The notes under the pieces were generated by a model. The model made no database searches. It worked only from the letters and a program-made list of their open reading frames with translations, and had not been told where the DNA came from. 64,000 nt of DNA from positions 60,609,458 to 60,673,457 of the forward strand of contig CM047426.1 of assembly GCA_026168455.1 (NCBI GenBank). Reading direction: 5' to 3'. The stretch is from Theocolax elegans. Lineage: Eukaryota; Arthropoda; Insecta; Hymenoptera; Cerocephalidae. Below are positions 11,158 to 21,520 of this stretch, piece by piece (position 1 is the stretch's first letter; each line of letters begins with the position of its first letter). The position numbers and the translations under genes are program-made.

Positions 11158-11440
11158 TAAAAAAGTAGAACCGTATGTGAAAAAATAAGACAAGAAGCGC
11201 CTTCGTTTATTGACAATCTAACTGTGTGCTGAATTTTAGAATAAAATATTATTGCGTTTTTGAGAAAATACTTACCAAAAATATCAAATTTTTTCACCTT
11301 TGAGGTTAGGTTCACATTTTTGGTAAAACTTTTCTCAAAAGCGCAATATAATGTTAATCTGAAATTCGGCACACAGTTATATTATCAATAAATGAAGGCA
11401 CCTCTTCTCTTATTTTTTCACATACTGTTTTATTTACAAA
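11158..11440. mobile_element. Foldback MITE, ~130-bp arms
   Basis: The left arm (11158-11290) and right arm (11305-11440) are reverse complements with scattered mismatches; both contain the GTGTGC(T)GAATTT and TTATTGACAATCTA or its complement. There is no internal gene. The target duplication is not clear in the AT-rich flanks. Confidence 0.65.
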
Positions 11441-11459
11441 TGTATTACTAATGATCGCG

Positions 11460-12435
11460 ATCACCGATAAGATAGGGAGGATAAATATTGATTATGGCAC
11501 CCCGTTAAACTATCTGTTTTGAATTAAAAAAACCAACAATCTACGGTATTTGAAATAAAAGTGATGAAAGTGGCAGCTCATTCTTTTTTAGAACCGACGC
11601 ATAACGGAAAAACGTTTATTTCCATTTCTAATATATGATACAAGTTTCCTACCGTCTTAGTATCCGTTGTATTTTTCTATTTAATTTTTTGTCGTCCACT
11701 TTTGGCTGCTGTTTTAGTATTCCAATTTTTACCAATATCGTGAACTTATGTATCTGCATTGCATATCTTAGGACACAGTTCACACAGTGCCTGTTGACAA
11801 AGAGAGGTTATGTTTCAAATCGTATTTTTCAAATTTGAACGATATTTTATTATAAATTCAACTTTTGTACTTGTTGTACACTTAAAATGTATATTAAAAA
11901 TATGCCTCTATCCCGTTCTCTAGCTGTCATTATGTTAAATAATTGGAATTAAACAAATAGTGCACCCAACATTCAGTGTCGACGTAGTACAATGTATTTG
12001 AAAGTACGATGTGCGTGCAGCAAACAGCCCGATCGTGCACGCACCTCCTTTAGAATCCGTCGCCCATTCCACCACGAATAAAATAAAACATATTTCAATA
12101 AGCTGGAAACGCTTAGCATCTCCAGCTACTGGTGGATTTTCAAACTACTTAGCTAAACTTTTTCTTATTCATCTGTCTGCTAAATTACACATTTAAAAGG
12201 AATGAATGTCGTTTTTATTTTTCGTTCAATCGATTATGTATTCCTCTAGTTTTTACTGAAAAATGATTCTAAGATAATGTAAAATGTTGCCTCTACTTTG
12301 TTTCTTGATGCTTGTAATTGCAATCATTATTTATTTCCATCGCAAATATCTAGTACCAGCTTTCCAGCATCTTTGTATCAATTGTATTTTTCTATTTATT
12401 CTTTCGTCATGCACTTTTGACTTTCTTTTTAGATA
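11460..12435. repeat. Dispersed repeat fragments, related to 13.87-14.2 kb
   Basis: Bases about 11715-12000 are a diverged direct copy of 13875-14190: shared blocks include TTTACCAATATCGTGAA, AAGAGAGGTTATG and CAAACTTTTGTACTT. A third partial copy starts near 12284. The Phe-rich open frames here are not conserved between copies. Probably a non-coding portion of an element related to the Penelope-type relic at 14.2 kb. Confidence 0.5.
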
Positions 12436-12820
12436 CCTTTACCGACTGTGGTGGGGAAACAGGCGGTCCAATGCCGCGGCGAGCACTCCGCAGTCTACGT
12501 TCGCACTCGCGCACGACCCCGTCCTTCACTTTACACACTTATCACTCGTGGATGCACTAACACACAAGGTTAGTTCTAGGGCAGATGCCGATACTAGGCG
12601 ATTGCCTAATTTTTTGAGAAAGGGATGAGAGTAGGGAAACACACACACTCTCTTGTTCTCTCATCCCTTACGTATTGTCGCGCGCGTAATTGTACACTCG
12701 TAATGAAATAAACATGTGTCGTCGGTTGGCTGTGACATACCAAAGGCTTCGACGGCTTACAATTAGTGAATTTAAGTATTCTATTCATCATGAAAAGATT
12801 GTGTGACGATTTCCGTCACA
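12436..12820 (-). repeat. Truncated 3' LTR of the gypsy element
   Basis: Starts at 12820 with TGTGACGGAAATCGTCACA, the same palindromic start as the solo LTR at 31524. Downstream blocks (GATGAGAG, the CACACACAC run, TCGCCGCGGCAT) match that LTR for about 380 bp, then similarity stops at about 12436. It is preceded by a purine-rich AGAAGGTGGAAGC stretch (12821-12840 region), a plausible polypurine tract. Confidence 0.75.
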
Positions 12821-12999
12821 AAGCTTCCACCTTCTACACTCCACTTCCCTCATGAGTTGAAAGAAAGGCACAATCTATCCACGACCACGGGCTGTACGCT
12901 TTTCTTTTTTTTTCGAATGGAGGCTGCTTCATTGATTCTTCGTGATCCGCATGATGTTGACGTGGCGTACAGTCACAAAGCCTAGCCTTCGCTGACTGT

Positions 13000-13409
13000 T
13001 CTCACGTACGCCGCTATGTTTTTCCTATCGCTTTACATGGCAACCCGAGGTCGTACATATCTCTTCACACCGGATATGTGAACTTCGGTCCGTTTCCGAC
13101 TCTTCTAGCCTCAGAACTATTGGCGATAGTACTTCTTTAACTTCAAAGGGTCCATTATACTTTAGCGCCAGTTTAGCAGAAATCGTTCTAATGATCGCCT
13201 ACCCAAAACAAAGCAAGCCGTCTTTTTCTGTTGTAGGTCTTTTCTTGACGTCTTTGCTCCTCATCAATGTGTTTCTTGACTAACAAGGATTGGTCACACC
13301 CTCTGGGAAACGGATCCTTACCAAACTCTAGGATATGGTTTCTGCTATAAAAATATAAAGAATGCCGGAGTTTTAGTGTCCAATGTCCTTTCTTACGATA
13401 GATATACAC
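13000..13409 (-). pseudogene. Gypsy integrase C-terminal tail
   Basis: The upstream frame reads ILEFGKDPFPRG and KKHIDEEQRRQEKTYNRKRR, the region after the integrase core. After a frameshift, the next frame contains LKYNGPFEVKEVLSPIVL, the GPY/F chromatin/DNA-contact module typical of Ty3/gypsy integrases. It was separated from the integrase core by the 2.16-kb palindromic element. Confidence 0.75.
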
Positions 13410-14239
13410 TACCGATCATAAATTTCCGAAAAAATTTTGTAAAACAGGTAATAGTTTAAACAGTAATAACTCCGATTCTATTGATCGCAGAGTAAAAATA
13501 AAAAAGGCAAATTAAAGGGCAATCCAAATACTAACTTTCCATGTTTTTAAAAAAAATTTTAAATTGATTTTTATAGTTTTTATTTTGCTGTAAGTAATGA
13601 AGAATTTTCTACAATTTTTCAAATTTATTAAATCACTTGTAATTTTTTTAAATATGAAGATAATTGAAAAATTCAAACGGGAAATGAAAGATCATAAAAA
13701 AGTGTTAAAGTTTTTACTCTACATTTTTTTCGATACGTTGTGTTTTAAAAAAGTTACAAGTGATTGAACATTATACCTTTTCCAAAAAATTTTATTATTT
13801 ATTATTAAATTTATTATTGTATGTATGATTACCGTACTATCCTTTTTCGGAAAAGGTATAAAAGGTATGACTTTTTTTTTAGTATTCCAACATTTACCAA
13901 TATCGTGAAATTGTGCGTCTGCACTGTATTTGTTAGAAATCTATCCAGTTTTTACAAAATTAAAATAAATCATTGTTGCCTGTTAACTAAGAGAGGTTAT
14001 GATTGAGATCGTATTTTTTAAATTATAAACACAATTTAACACAATTCAAACTTTTGTACTTATAATTTATTTAATATATGTATTACAAATATGCCTCCAC
14101 TGTGTTTATAGGTTGTCATGTTATTATATAATAGTAGTAGGAGAAATAATGCATGTAATATACAGGTGTCGGCATAGTAGGATTTAATTCAGGTATGGCA
14201 TCCCCTTAAACTATCTGCGTGGACGATAAAATTAATCTT

Positions 14240-14497
14240 TCAAAATAAACTGTTTTGTGCTAAATTACAAGTAACATTAGTAAATGATAAATTAACATAA
14301 AGTGAAAGTAATACGTAATTTTCAGGAATATTAAATTTGTCTTTTAGTTCTAAACTATTATTAATACATGATTTAAGTAATTTTATGTCTGATTTTAAAT
14401 CCTTATAAATATGATATAATAGGCCAAAAGATAAACTTGGTATGTTAAATTGTAGGTAGACCATAGCACTTTCATAATCATCAATTTTCATAATCAT
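14240..14497 (-). pseudogene. Penelope-like reverse transcriptase relic
   Basis: The frame reads SCINNSLELKDKFNIPENY then VLLSLYVNLSFTNVTCNLAQ. Penelope-like RTs carry a conserved block close to VSLDVVSLFTNVP at this point, following an NS-elk-l stretch. The catalytic Asp of the LDV motif is Tyr here, so the domain is dead. Only about 85 residues remain and the frame is cut at both ends. The assignment rests on the one motif plus its spacing. Confidence 0.6.
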
Positions 14498-14529
14498 TAA
14501 AGAATTATTTCAGAAATGAGGGCGAGAAA

Positions 14530-14905
14530 ATTTGTTGTATATTACCGTATATTTTTGTACATTCCTATGTATTTGCGTATATATCCATACATTTTTTTAT
14601 TCAAAAGGAAAGGATTTAGTTCGTGAGAGGCCGATATTATTATATTCATTTTTTTATACATTTCTGTATAATTTTGTAAATTTCTGTACATTTTTGTACA
14701 ACTTTAGCAGTTACTAGACTTTTGTACAGAAATGTACAGAATTGCACAAAAATGTACGCAAATATATGTATGTATACGGAAATATACCAGAAGGTACAAA
14801 AGGAAACGTGCTCAATAAAGTGAAATTTTTTTTTATTTTTAATTTTAAGTAAAAAAAGTAAGGAATTAATCAAAGAATATATATATATATATATATATAT
14901 ACACA
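14530..14905. repeat. TGTACA-rich inverted repeat and (AT)n tract
   Basis: Bases 14530-14720 carry reiterated TTTCTGTACA/TTTTGTACA blocks whose reverse complements follow at 14725-14810, folding into an imperfect hairpin around 14715. A pure AT dinucleotide run follows at about 14876-14902. No gene is supported. Confidence 0.55.
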
Positions 14906-15667
14906 TTTGTAGTATAAATCACCTATACAAGCTTCTAGGACACTGATTATATAACTTTTACCGTTAATATTCATCAAAGTATATTGCGTATATGGGTGAT
15001 TCTCATCTAAAGTTCAAATTTCGACATTCGATTAAGATTTTAAAAAATAGTTTAATTTTTCACTTTACGAATATTATATGGAAGTATGCGTGTAAAATGA
15101 TCAATAGACATATATATATGTAAAAACTGATTTAATTATATCTAAGTAGTTACAAAGTACTTAATTTTATGTTATTTTTTAGGGAAAGAATAATAAAGAT
15201 TATTAATAATGAAATTGACAGGGAATTTCACATGCAAGGGGAATTACATGACAATATTTTTATTTTTCCAGACTTTTACTACAAAATAGACAATTCGGAA
15301 TAATCACGTAATAAACTACTACATGAGTATAAAATTACCGAAAAAGGATAGTACGGTAATCATACATACAATAATAAATTTAACAATAAATAATAAAAAT
15401 TTTTGGAAAAAGTATAACGTTCAATCACTTGTAACTTTTTTAAAACACAACGTATCGAAAAAAATGTAGAGTAAAAACTTTAACACTTTTTTATGATCTT
15501 TCATTTCCCGTTTGAATTTTTCAATTATCTTCATATTTAAAAAAATTACAAGTGATTTAATAAATTTGAAAAATTGTAGAAAATTCTTCAATACTTACAG
15601 CAAAATAAAAACTATAAAAATCAATTTAAAATTTTTTTTAAAAACATGGAAAGTTAGTATTTGGATG

Positions 15668-15820
15668 TCGCACAAATGTTGCACAAATGTCGCAATTATC
15701 GTTTTTAGCGTTCTATTAGTTCTCTCAACCGGGTCGGCTTGTGGACGGTAAAGAGGGTTTCTGAAATATTTTATGCCATACTCCTTCATTATTCGCGACA
15801 TTATGCCGTTGATGAACTCA
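15668..15820 (-). pseudogene. Gypsy integrase catalytic core, second part
   Basis: The frame reads CEFINGIMSRIMKEYGIKYF then NPLYRPQADPVERTNRTLK. The latter is the PxYRPQxxPVERxNRTLK block containing the third acidic residue (Glu in PVER) of the DDE core. It joins, across the palindromic insert, to the first part of the core at 16493. It ends at the 13510-15667 element. Confidence 0.8.
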
Positions 15821-16492
15821 CAAGGGAAGTACATGATCTCCGGGAAACGGATCTCATCCTAACTTTGGTATATCTTTTATAATATAAAAATATGAAGAAA
15901 GCCAAGTTATCTCTTGCCAATGGCCACTTTTACGGAAGTTATTCGACATCCAATAATAATAGCAGTAAAAATTACTTCCAATTCGATCGCTTATAACTCG
16001 GAAACATATAAAGATAAACAATCAAACCAAAAACCAGAAGAAAGTTGAGTTCAAGTAGATATAGTTTGAAAAAAAAGCTCAAATTGCTCAATTTGAAGCA
16101 AAGTTATGAAGAAAATAAGAAATTGAAGAAATTTTAACCAAAATTTAATATGAAAAATTTATTGTTTCTTTTGGCCTAATAATCTTCAATTTCTTATTTT
16201 CTTCATAACTTTGCTTCAAATTAAGCAATTTGAGCTTCTTTTTTCAAACCATATCTACTTGAACTCAACTTTCTTCTGGTTTTTGGTTTGATTGTTTATC
16301 TTTATTTGTTTCCGAGTTATAAGCGATCGAATTGGAAGTAATTTTTACTGCTATTATTATTGGATGTCGAATAACTTCCGTAAAAATGGCCATTGGCAAG
16401 AGATATCTTGGCTTTCTTCATATTTTTATATTATAAAAGATATACCAAAGTTAGGATAAGATCCGTTTCCCGGAGGTCATGTACTTCCCTTG
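15821..16492. mobile_element. 672-bp palindromic element, TCA target duplication
   Basis: The ends are CAAGGGAAGTACATGA in both orientations, followed by CTCCGGGAAACGG. Flanking TCA occurs at 15818-15820 and 16493-16495 (TNA type). The whole length folds back on itself with only a short loop near 16160, and arm identity is high. It interrupts the gypsy integrase exactly between the second and third catalytic blocks. A truncated relative is at 19271-20370 and a more diverged one at 8501-9846. Confidence 0.8.
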
Positions 16493-16975
16493 TCAGTCCC
16501 GATTTTCCGTTATTAGAAAATCTGGTATTTCCCAACGGAAGACTACGAGTTCCTCGAATGCTTTCGACACCGACTTATCGGTCGCCGTACGTAATAGTTC
16601 GAGCTCTATCCATCTCGTAAATAAGTGTTGAAATACGATGATGTATTTGTATTGATATCTACTACGTGGAAGCTCCATTACGTCTGCTGCCACAACAGCC
16701 CCGGGTCTGTCAATGATCCGTTTACCCATCAAGCCTTGAGGACCTGCTTGATACGTCTTATAGCTCTGACAGATCAGACACTGTAAGACGAATTGGCGGG
16801 TATCGTGGTAGACACTTGATCAATAGTTGTCTATTGCAACACATTCCTAAGTTTTTTCACCCCCATATGACCCATAGATGGGTGGAAATGAGATTATACT
16901 AAAACTCGGTTTCTCTACTCTAAGGGTAAAACAAGGCACCAACCTTCTTTTCATTCTGTTACAGAGTCCAGGAGT
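16493..16975 (-). pseudogene. Gypsy integrase zinc finger and first part of core
   Basis: Upstream is a CLICQSYKTYQAGPQGLMG segment, the CC half of the HHCC zinc-binding domain; then DRPGAVVAADVMELPRS (first catalytic Asp context, usually WxxxxxDxxGPxP) and FRWEIPDFLITENRD (second Asp region, where DNG or DRG is expected). There are several stops and frameshifts. It ends at the palindromic insertion. Confidence 0.75.
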
Positions 16976-17524
16976 TTATCGCTTGTAAAACGATATATCA
17001 ACCTCAATTTTCGACTCAGGAAATCTCTGAGGGCATGAGCGCACATCGTTTAATCTAGCAATATACGATGGGTCTGTAATTTCTTCGGCACGAGAAAGCG
17101 CGTCCAGGACATAGTGTAAAACTCCTTTCTTATGCACTATTTCAAAGTCCCATTGCTGTATTACAAATATCCATTGTGCCAACCTACCCGACGGCTCCTT
17201 GAGATTTTTGAGCCATTTGAGAGTACTATGGTTGGTCAAACCATAAATCTATAGGCTTCAATATATGGTCAAGCCTTGGAGAGCCAAGCATTCCTTTTCC
17301 GTTGTCTTGTAATTACGTTCAACACGATTCAATAATCGGCTAACGTAGACAATCGGATGCAGGAAACCCTCATCGTCCAGTTGCATCAACACCGCACCTA
17401 TTGCTAAGTCACTTGCATCACTTTGGGCAGTAAATGGCTTAGAAAAGGCTGTATGCAGCAACTTGGTAAGTGGAGCGCTAATGTCAGCCTCTCGATTAAT
17501 GAATCGAGAATACCAGCCTGCCAT
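16976..17524 (-). pseudogene. Gypsy RNase H / connection region
   Basis: The first frame has MAGWYSRFINREADISAPLT, SDASDLAIGAVLMQLDDEG and HPIVYVSRLLNRVERNY, the gypsy RT-RNase H junction (the SDAS-xxAIGAVL block holds the first RNase H Asp). The second frame has TNHSTLKWLKNLKEPSGRLA and VLDALSRA, the TDHxxLxWL and ADALSR motifs; the catalytic Asp of TDH is Asn and the last Asp context reads VLDALSR. The two halves are in different frames, broken near 17245. Confidence 0.8.
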
Positions 17525-17538
17525 TCCGAGAAAGGATC

Positions 17539-18279
17539 TCAGCTGTTTGACATTACAAGAGTGGGGTAATCAAGGACCGGGTTGACTCGTTCATCTTCAG
17601 TGCGCCAGCCGTCTGCGTCCAATTTGTACCCAAGGAAAATTACGTTGGAGCAGCAAAACTCATACTTCTCTCGATTCACTTTGAGCCCAGCGTCGTTCAA
17701 CTTCCTTAGTACGTATTCGAGCCATTTTAGATGGTCCTCAAAAGTTTCGGTAATGACGATCAGGTTGTCTAAGTAACCGAACACATGAGGTTCCACCTTA
17801 GGCCCGAAAATTGCATCTATAAACCGTGCAAAGGTCACAGAAGCATTCACGAGGCCAAAAGGCATTCTTGCGACCTGCCGCAGAGCCGATTCTCGTTCAG
17901 CAAATGCAGTATAATGACGGTTTGCCTCGACCATTAATATTTGGAAGTGTGCTTTCTAAAGGTCAGCTTATTCAATATGGTATCCATATTAGGGATTGGA
18001 TAAGAATCACGTTTTGTAACTGCACTAAGGTGTCAAAAATCGATACACGAGCGATAACTTCCTTCGTCCTTACGGACGATGACCGGAGCAGCTGACCAAT
18101 CGCTCGCACTCGGTCCAAAATAATGCTCTTGTCAAACATCTTTTTGACATCAATCTTGGGAATTCGAGGATCTTGGGAGACATACGTCTTGGATTATGAC
18201 GATCCGGCATTGCACCAGGAACAACATCTATGTGGTGCTCCGTTAATGACGGAAAGCCGTGAACGTCTCCCGAAAGCAA
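17539..18279 (-). pseudogene. Gypsy reverse transcriptase
   Basis: The first fragment (18279-18070) is the N-terminal RT region. The second reads ALRQVARMPFGLVNASVTF, FGYLDNLIVITETFEDHLKW and NREKYEFCCSNVIFLGYKLD. Expected motifs are FxRMPFGLxNAPxTFQ and YLDDIIV; here the YLDD dyad is YLDN, removing one catalytic Asp, and there are stops between fragments, so the enzyme is inactive. Confidence 0.82.
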
Positions 18280-18349
18280 GAGTAGGCTTTCAACTAGGTA
18301 GGTTTCCGCTGGTCGTCTTGTATCTCAACTATACCAGCAGATTCAGCTG

Positions 18350-18803
18350 AAATCCTCGAATCAATGTCATACGGTGTATCTCTTACGAAGTGTTTCCAAT
18401 CACTCTCGCCACTACGCTAGAGAGCTTCGCCTATTTTGACTTCTATATTCCAATGTTGTAGAAAATCCATACCGAGAATGATGGAGTTCTCAATATTCTC
18501 TACAATTCTCAGTTGAATATTGCCAAGGTCTTATACACAGAATAGGATGTCGATAAGGCCAAGGACTTTTGGTGCTGGTCCAGCCACACCTTTTACGATA
18601 ACCTTGATAGGTCTCCATTTAAACTTATACCATTCGACAACATCTGATCGTACAAGAGAGACCATTGCGCCAGGTTCGAAAAGTGTTTTGTTGTCCTTTC
18701 CACCATATCGTGCCAAAAAGAAAAGCCCGTTATCCGATGGGATGGCAGCCATCATCTGATCGGTTTGACCATCGTCGTTAGGAGTCGATGCTGTGTGCGT
18801 CAT
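18350..18803 (-). pseudogene. Gypsy aspartic protease region
   Basis: The frame has LFFLARYGGKDNKTLFEPGA followed by MVSLVRSDVVEWY, matching the shape of a retroviral-type protease start in which DTGA/DSGA precedes xxSLI. The catalytic DTGA reads EPGA. The position between gag and RT supports the call more than the motif itself does. Confidence 0.55.
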
Positions 18804-19270
18804 TTTAGACGTACTTGGTACGGCATCTGCCCCCCCCCCTGAACTGTACTTCTCGACAACGAGTTTGTACGGTTCATGTTATGCACACCATCGACAACTA
18901 CCTTCTCCATCAAGGGTTCGTTGTTGAGGACAATTTCCTTCTCCACCAAGGGCTTCTTGTCCTCTTTACTAGGTGTGTCATAACGGGGTGACGACGAGCA
19001 AGAACTAAAGTCGGTCACTCCGATAGTGCTAAGCGACTGAGATAACAATTGTCTTACGCTCTCTTTACCAATTATATCTCTGATACCTTAGCCCAGTCGT
19101 TAGCCTCATGCTTTTGTTGGTCTAATAAGGCTCCTTGTCCTGTTTTACCTTGCAAAGCTTGGATGGGACTGACAGGTTGTGTTCTACGAAATATTCCATC
19201 TGCCAAGTCCCCAGAATGTTTAAGATCCTTATACACACAATCAGACTTACTTTCAACACCAACTTCGGTC
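18800..19270 (-). pseudogene. Gypsy gag-like remnant
   Basis: Short Ser/Thr/Lys-rich frames (for example SCSSSPRYDTPSKEDKKPLV) and a preceding fragment with QTEVGVESKSDCVYKDLKHS lie where gag should be. No zinc knuckle is preserved. The upstream edge is at the palindromic element near 19271. A poly-C run (18830-18838) breaks the frame. Confidence 0.4.
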
Positions 19271-19389
19271 TGATTTGACCTCCGGGAAACGGTTCTTACC
19301 CTAACTTTGGTATATCTTTTGTAATGTAGAAATATGAAGAAAGCCCAGTTACTGCTTGCTAATGGCCACATTGACGAAAGTAGATGCAA

Positions 19390-19797
19390 GTAGACGAAAA
19401 ACCCGGTGGACGAATACCCAACAGGCGCGATGGACACGTAGATTTATCCCTGCGGTTGCTCCGTGGAAGAGGAGAAAGCACGGTAAGGTAGACTTCTATC
19501 TCACCAAATTTTTCTCTCGACACGGATACTTCCGCGGCTATCTACATAAGATGGGCAGACTTGCTTCACCTGGATGCAAGTACTGCGGATGGGTCTATAA
19601 TGACGCTGATCATACGTTCATCGCCTGCGAGCGTTGGCAGATCAACGTCAACGACTTGAAACGAACATAGAAGCGATCACGCCGGAAAACGTGACGAGAC
19701 TTATGATGACGAAAGGGGACAACTGGCACCTGATCGCAAATTACGTTACGAATGTGTTGCGGAGCATAAAAGCAGATGGATGTCTGATAGATTGAGC
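19390..19797 (+). pseudogene. R1-type ORF2 C-terminus with CCHC-like knuckle
   Basis: The frame reads QARWTRRFIPAVAPWKRRKH, LTKFFSRHGYFRGYLHKMGR and CKYCGWVYNDADHTFIACERW, a C-x2-C-x(8)-H-x(4)-C knuckle typical of R1-clade ORF2 ends. After 19670 a frameshift moves the reading to ITPENVTRLMMTKGDNWHLI, ending at a stop near 19797. The fragment lacks RT and endonuclease. Confidence 0.75.
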
Positions 19798-20019
19798 GAA
19801 TGTGATTTGAGAATAAACGAGTAAAAGAATGAATGTGTTCTTTGGACACGCAAGGACATCTGCCCAGTCTGAAGTAATGTGAATAACAGTTCCGGGCTAG
19901 TGTCGGTGCGAACAGAGATATGTGGGTTTAGTGAGTAGTTTGCTCCTACTGAGTCTGCTCTTGCGAGGGGGTGGATAGTTTGCCGGTTGCGCGAAAAATG
20001 TCATTACCACAGACTGAAA

Positions 20020-20060
<41 letters not shown>

Positions 20061-20062
20061 GC
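19390..20062 (+). mobile_element. 5'-truncated R1-type non-LTR retrotransposon with (AAT)n tail
   Basis: Contains the last ~130 codons of an ORF2, a ~220-bp 3' UTR and a tail of AAT repeats (20020-20062). The protein blocks resemble R1/Waldo-type C-termini. It was inserted within a palindromic element; no clear target duplication was seen beyond the AT-rich tail. Confidence 0.75.
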
Positions 20063-20370
20063 ATAATAATCTTAAATAAAGATTAAATCTGCTTAAATAA
20101 AAAAAAGCTAAAATTGCTCCATTTGGAGTAAAGTTATGAAGAAAATAATAAATTGAAGAATTTTAGGTTAAAAGAAATAATAAACTTTTGATATTAAATT
20201 TTGGTTACAATACCTTCAATTTCTTATTTTTATCACAACTTTGTTCCAAATAGAGCAACTATAGCCTCTTTTTTTAAAATATATTTACTTGAATTCGACT
20301 TTCTTTTGGTTTTTAGTTCGATTGTTTATCTTTATTCTTTTCGGAGTTATAAGCGATTAAAAAGTATTTA

Positions 20371-21310
20371 ATGTTTTTAGTTTTAAGGTTATTTTACTTG
20401 CGTATATTTGCATTAAATTCACACATGGCGTCAGTTACCATCAGTCGGTAATACATATCTTTCTCTGTTTGATTAGTTATCTTGCGGTTTTATATATAAT
20501 TCTTATTTATTAGCTTATGTATTAGATATTGTTAGTGTTCGATTACTTCTATTATACTTATTATTTTTAGTAAATAACGCGAAAGTATTTTTCATGATGT
20601 AAATTGGCTAATGATCATTGTTGTAAATAATATACTGTTTGTGAAATCCTCGTTTTAAGTGTGCAATTTGAAACTAAAATTGCGTTGCTTTAGAAACAGA
20701 ATTGTATAGAATCTGTATAATATGTGTTGATGAATGTTGTATGTAAAATTCAAAATCGTTTTAGTAAATATTTTTAAATGTCCGTATCCACTAAATATAT
20801 ATTTAATTTCTTGATGTTAAAGTCAGTTTTAGAAATTGCAGCAAAATAGTGATATTTTCAGTAATATCAAATGAGCCGAACAATTTTAAAAACCAAAATA
20901 TTTGATGTTTTAGTGACTTAAGATCAGTAAAGTGCAATAATATTCAATTAATGGTTATAATTAAAATTTCGCCAAAGTCTCTTTCGAAATTTAAATTTCG
21001 CACCAGCATCTGAATCGGTTAGTCCGTGTTTATTGTAAAATTAATTGTTTTAAATAAAAATTATGTGTTGTCTCCACAAGCTATCTTAACAAGCAACATT
21101 TCTGTCAAGGGACAATAAATAATATTGTTTCGTTTCTGATAAAAATTTGACTTACTAAAAAAGGTGAAACATAACCTCTTCATTTAGTAAGTCAGATTTC
21201 AAAAAAACGACTAAATATTAATTTCTCATCTTTGACACATTTTGATAAATTTTGTGGCGCAGATATTTAAATTTATAAAAAAACTTTGGCATCGCCCCAA
21301 AGGTATCTAT
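20371..21310. other. AT-rich region, nothing recognised
   Basis: No ORF of note, no inverted repeat and no RNA gene signature. A short palindromic pair (AGTAAGTCAGATTT and its complement) lies at 21145-21205. Confidence 0.4.
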
Positions 21311-21520
21311 TATGTCTTTTGTAGAATGCATATATTTTGAGTTACAAAGTTATGAAAATTGGTCATATAAGTGCAAAACTGCAAAATACGTGATTATTGC
21401 GGTTATTAATACATATTCTAGGTTCAAAAAGGAGGTGTTTATCAGAAAATCAATAATTTTTAAATTTTCAATTTCTGATTTGGTATGGAATACTCCACAC
21501 ATATATATATTTATATGTAT

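Larger units (their letters stand above)
13510..15667. mobile_element. 2.16-kb inverted-repeat element with ~335-bp arms
   Basis: The arms 13512-13848 and 15336-15665 are near-perfect reverse complements starting at ATCCAAATACTAACTTTCC. The 1.49-kb centre carries the dispersed repeat (13875-14190), a Penelope-type RT relic (14240-14497), a hairpin-rich stretch and an (AT)n run. It sits inside gypsy integrase sequence: NRTLKTIIATFVQHL is interrupted at the right edge and the integrase tail resumes on the left. The target duplication is not clear. Confidence 0.75.
12436..19270 (-). mobile_element. Ty3/gypsy retrotransposon, decayed and interrupted, minus strand
   Basis: Pieces occur in the expected order on the minus strand: gag-like region (about 19270-18800), protease (18803-18350), RT (18279-17539), RNase H (17524-16976), integrase zinc finger and core (16975-16493 and 15820-15668), integrase C-terminus with a GPF-type module (13409-13000), a purine-rich tract and the start of an LTR at 12820. 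Two palindromic elements (15821-16492 and 13510-15667) split the integrase. No 5' LTR is seen upstream of gag, where another palindromic element begins. The LTR fragment matches the start of the solo LTR at 31524-32519, so both belong to one family. Confidence 0.85.
19271..20370. mobile_element. Palindromic element copy, split by an R1-type fragment
   Basis: The left arm (19271-19385) begins CCTCCGGGAAACGG and matches the first 110 bp of the 15821-16492 element; the matching centre and right arm occupy about 20076-20365 (GCTAAAATTGCTCC ... GAGCAACTATAGCC hairpin). The outermost right-arm sequence is missing. A non-LTR fragment with (AAT)n tail fills the middle. Confidence 0.7.
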
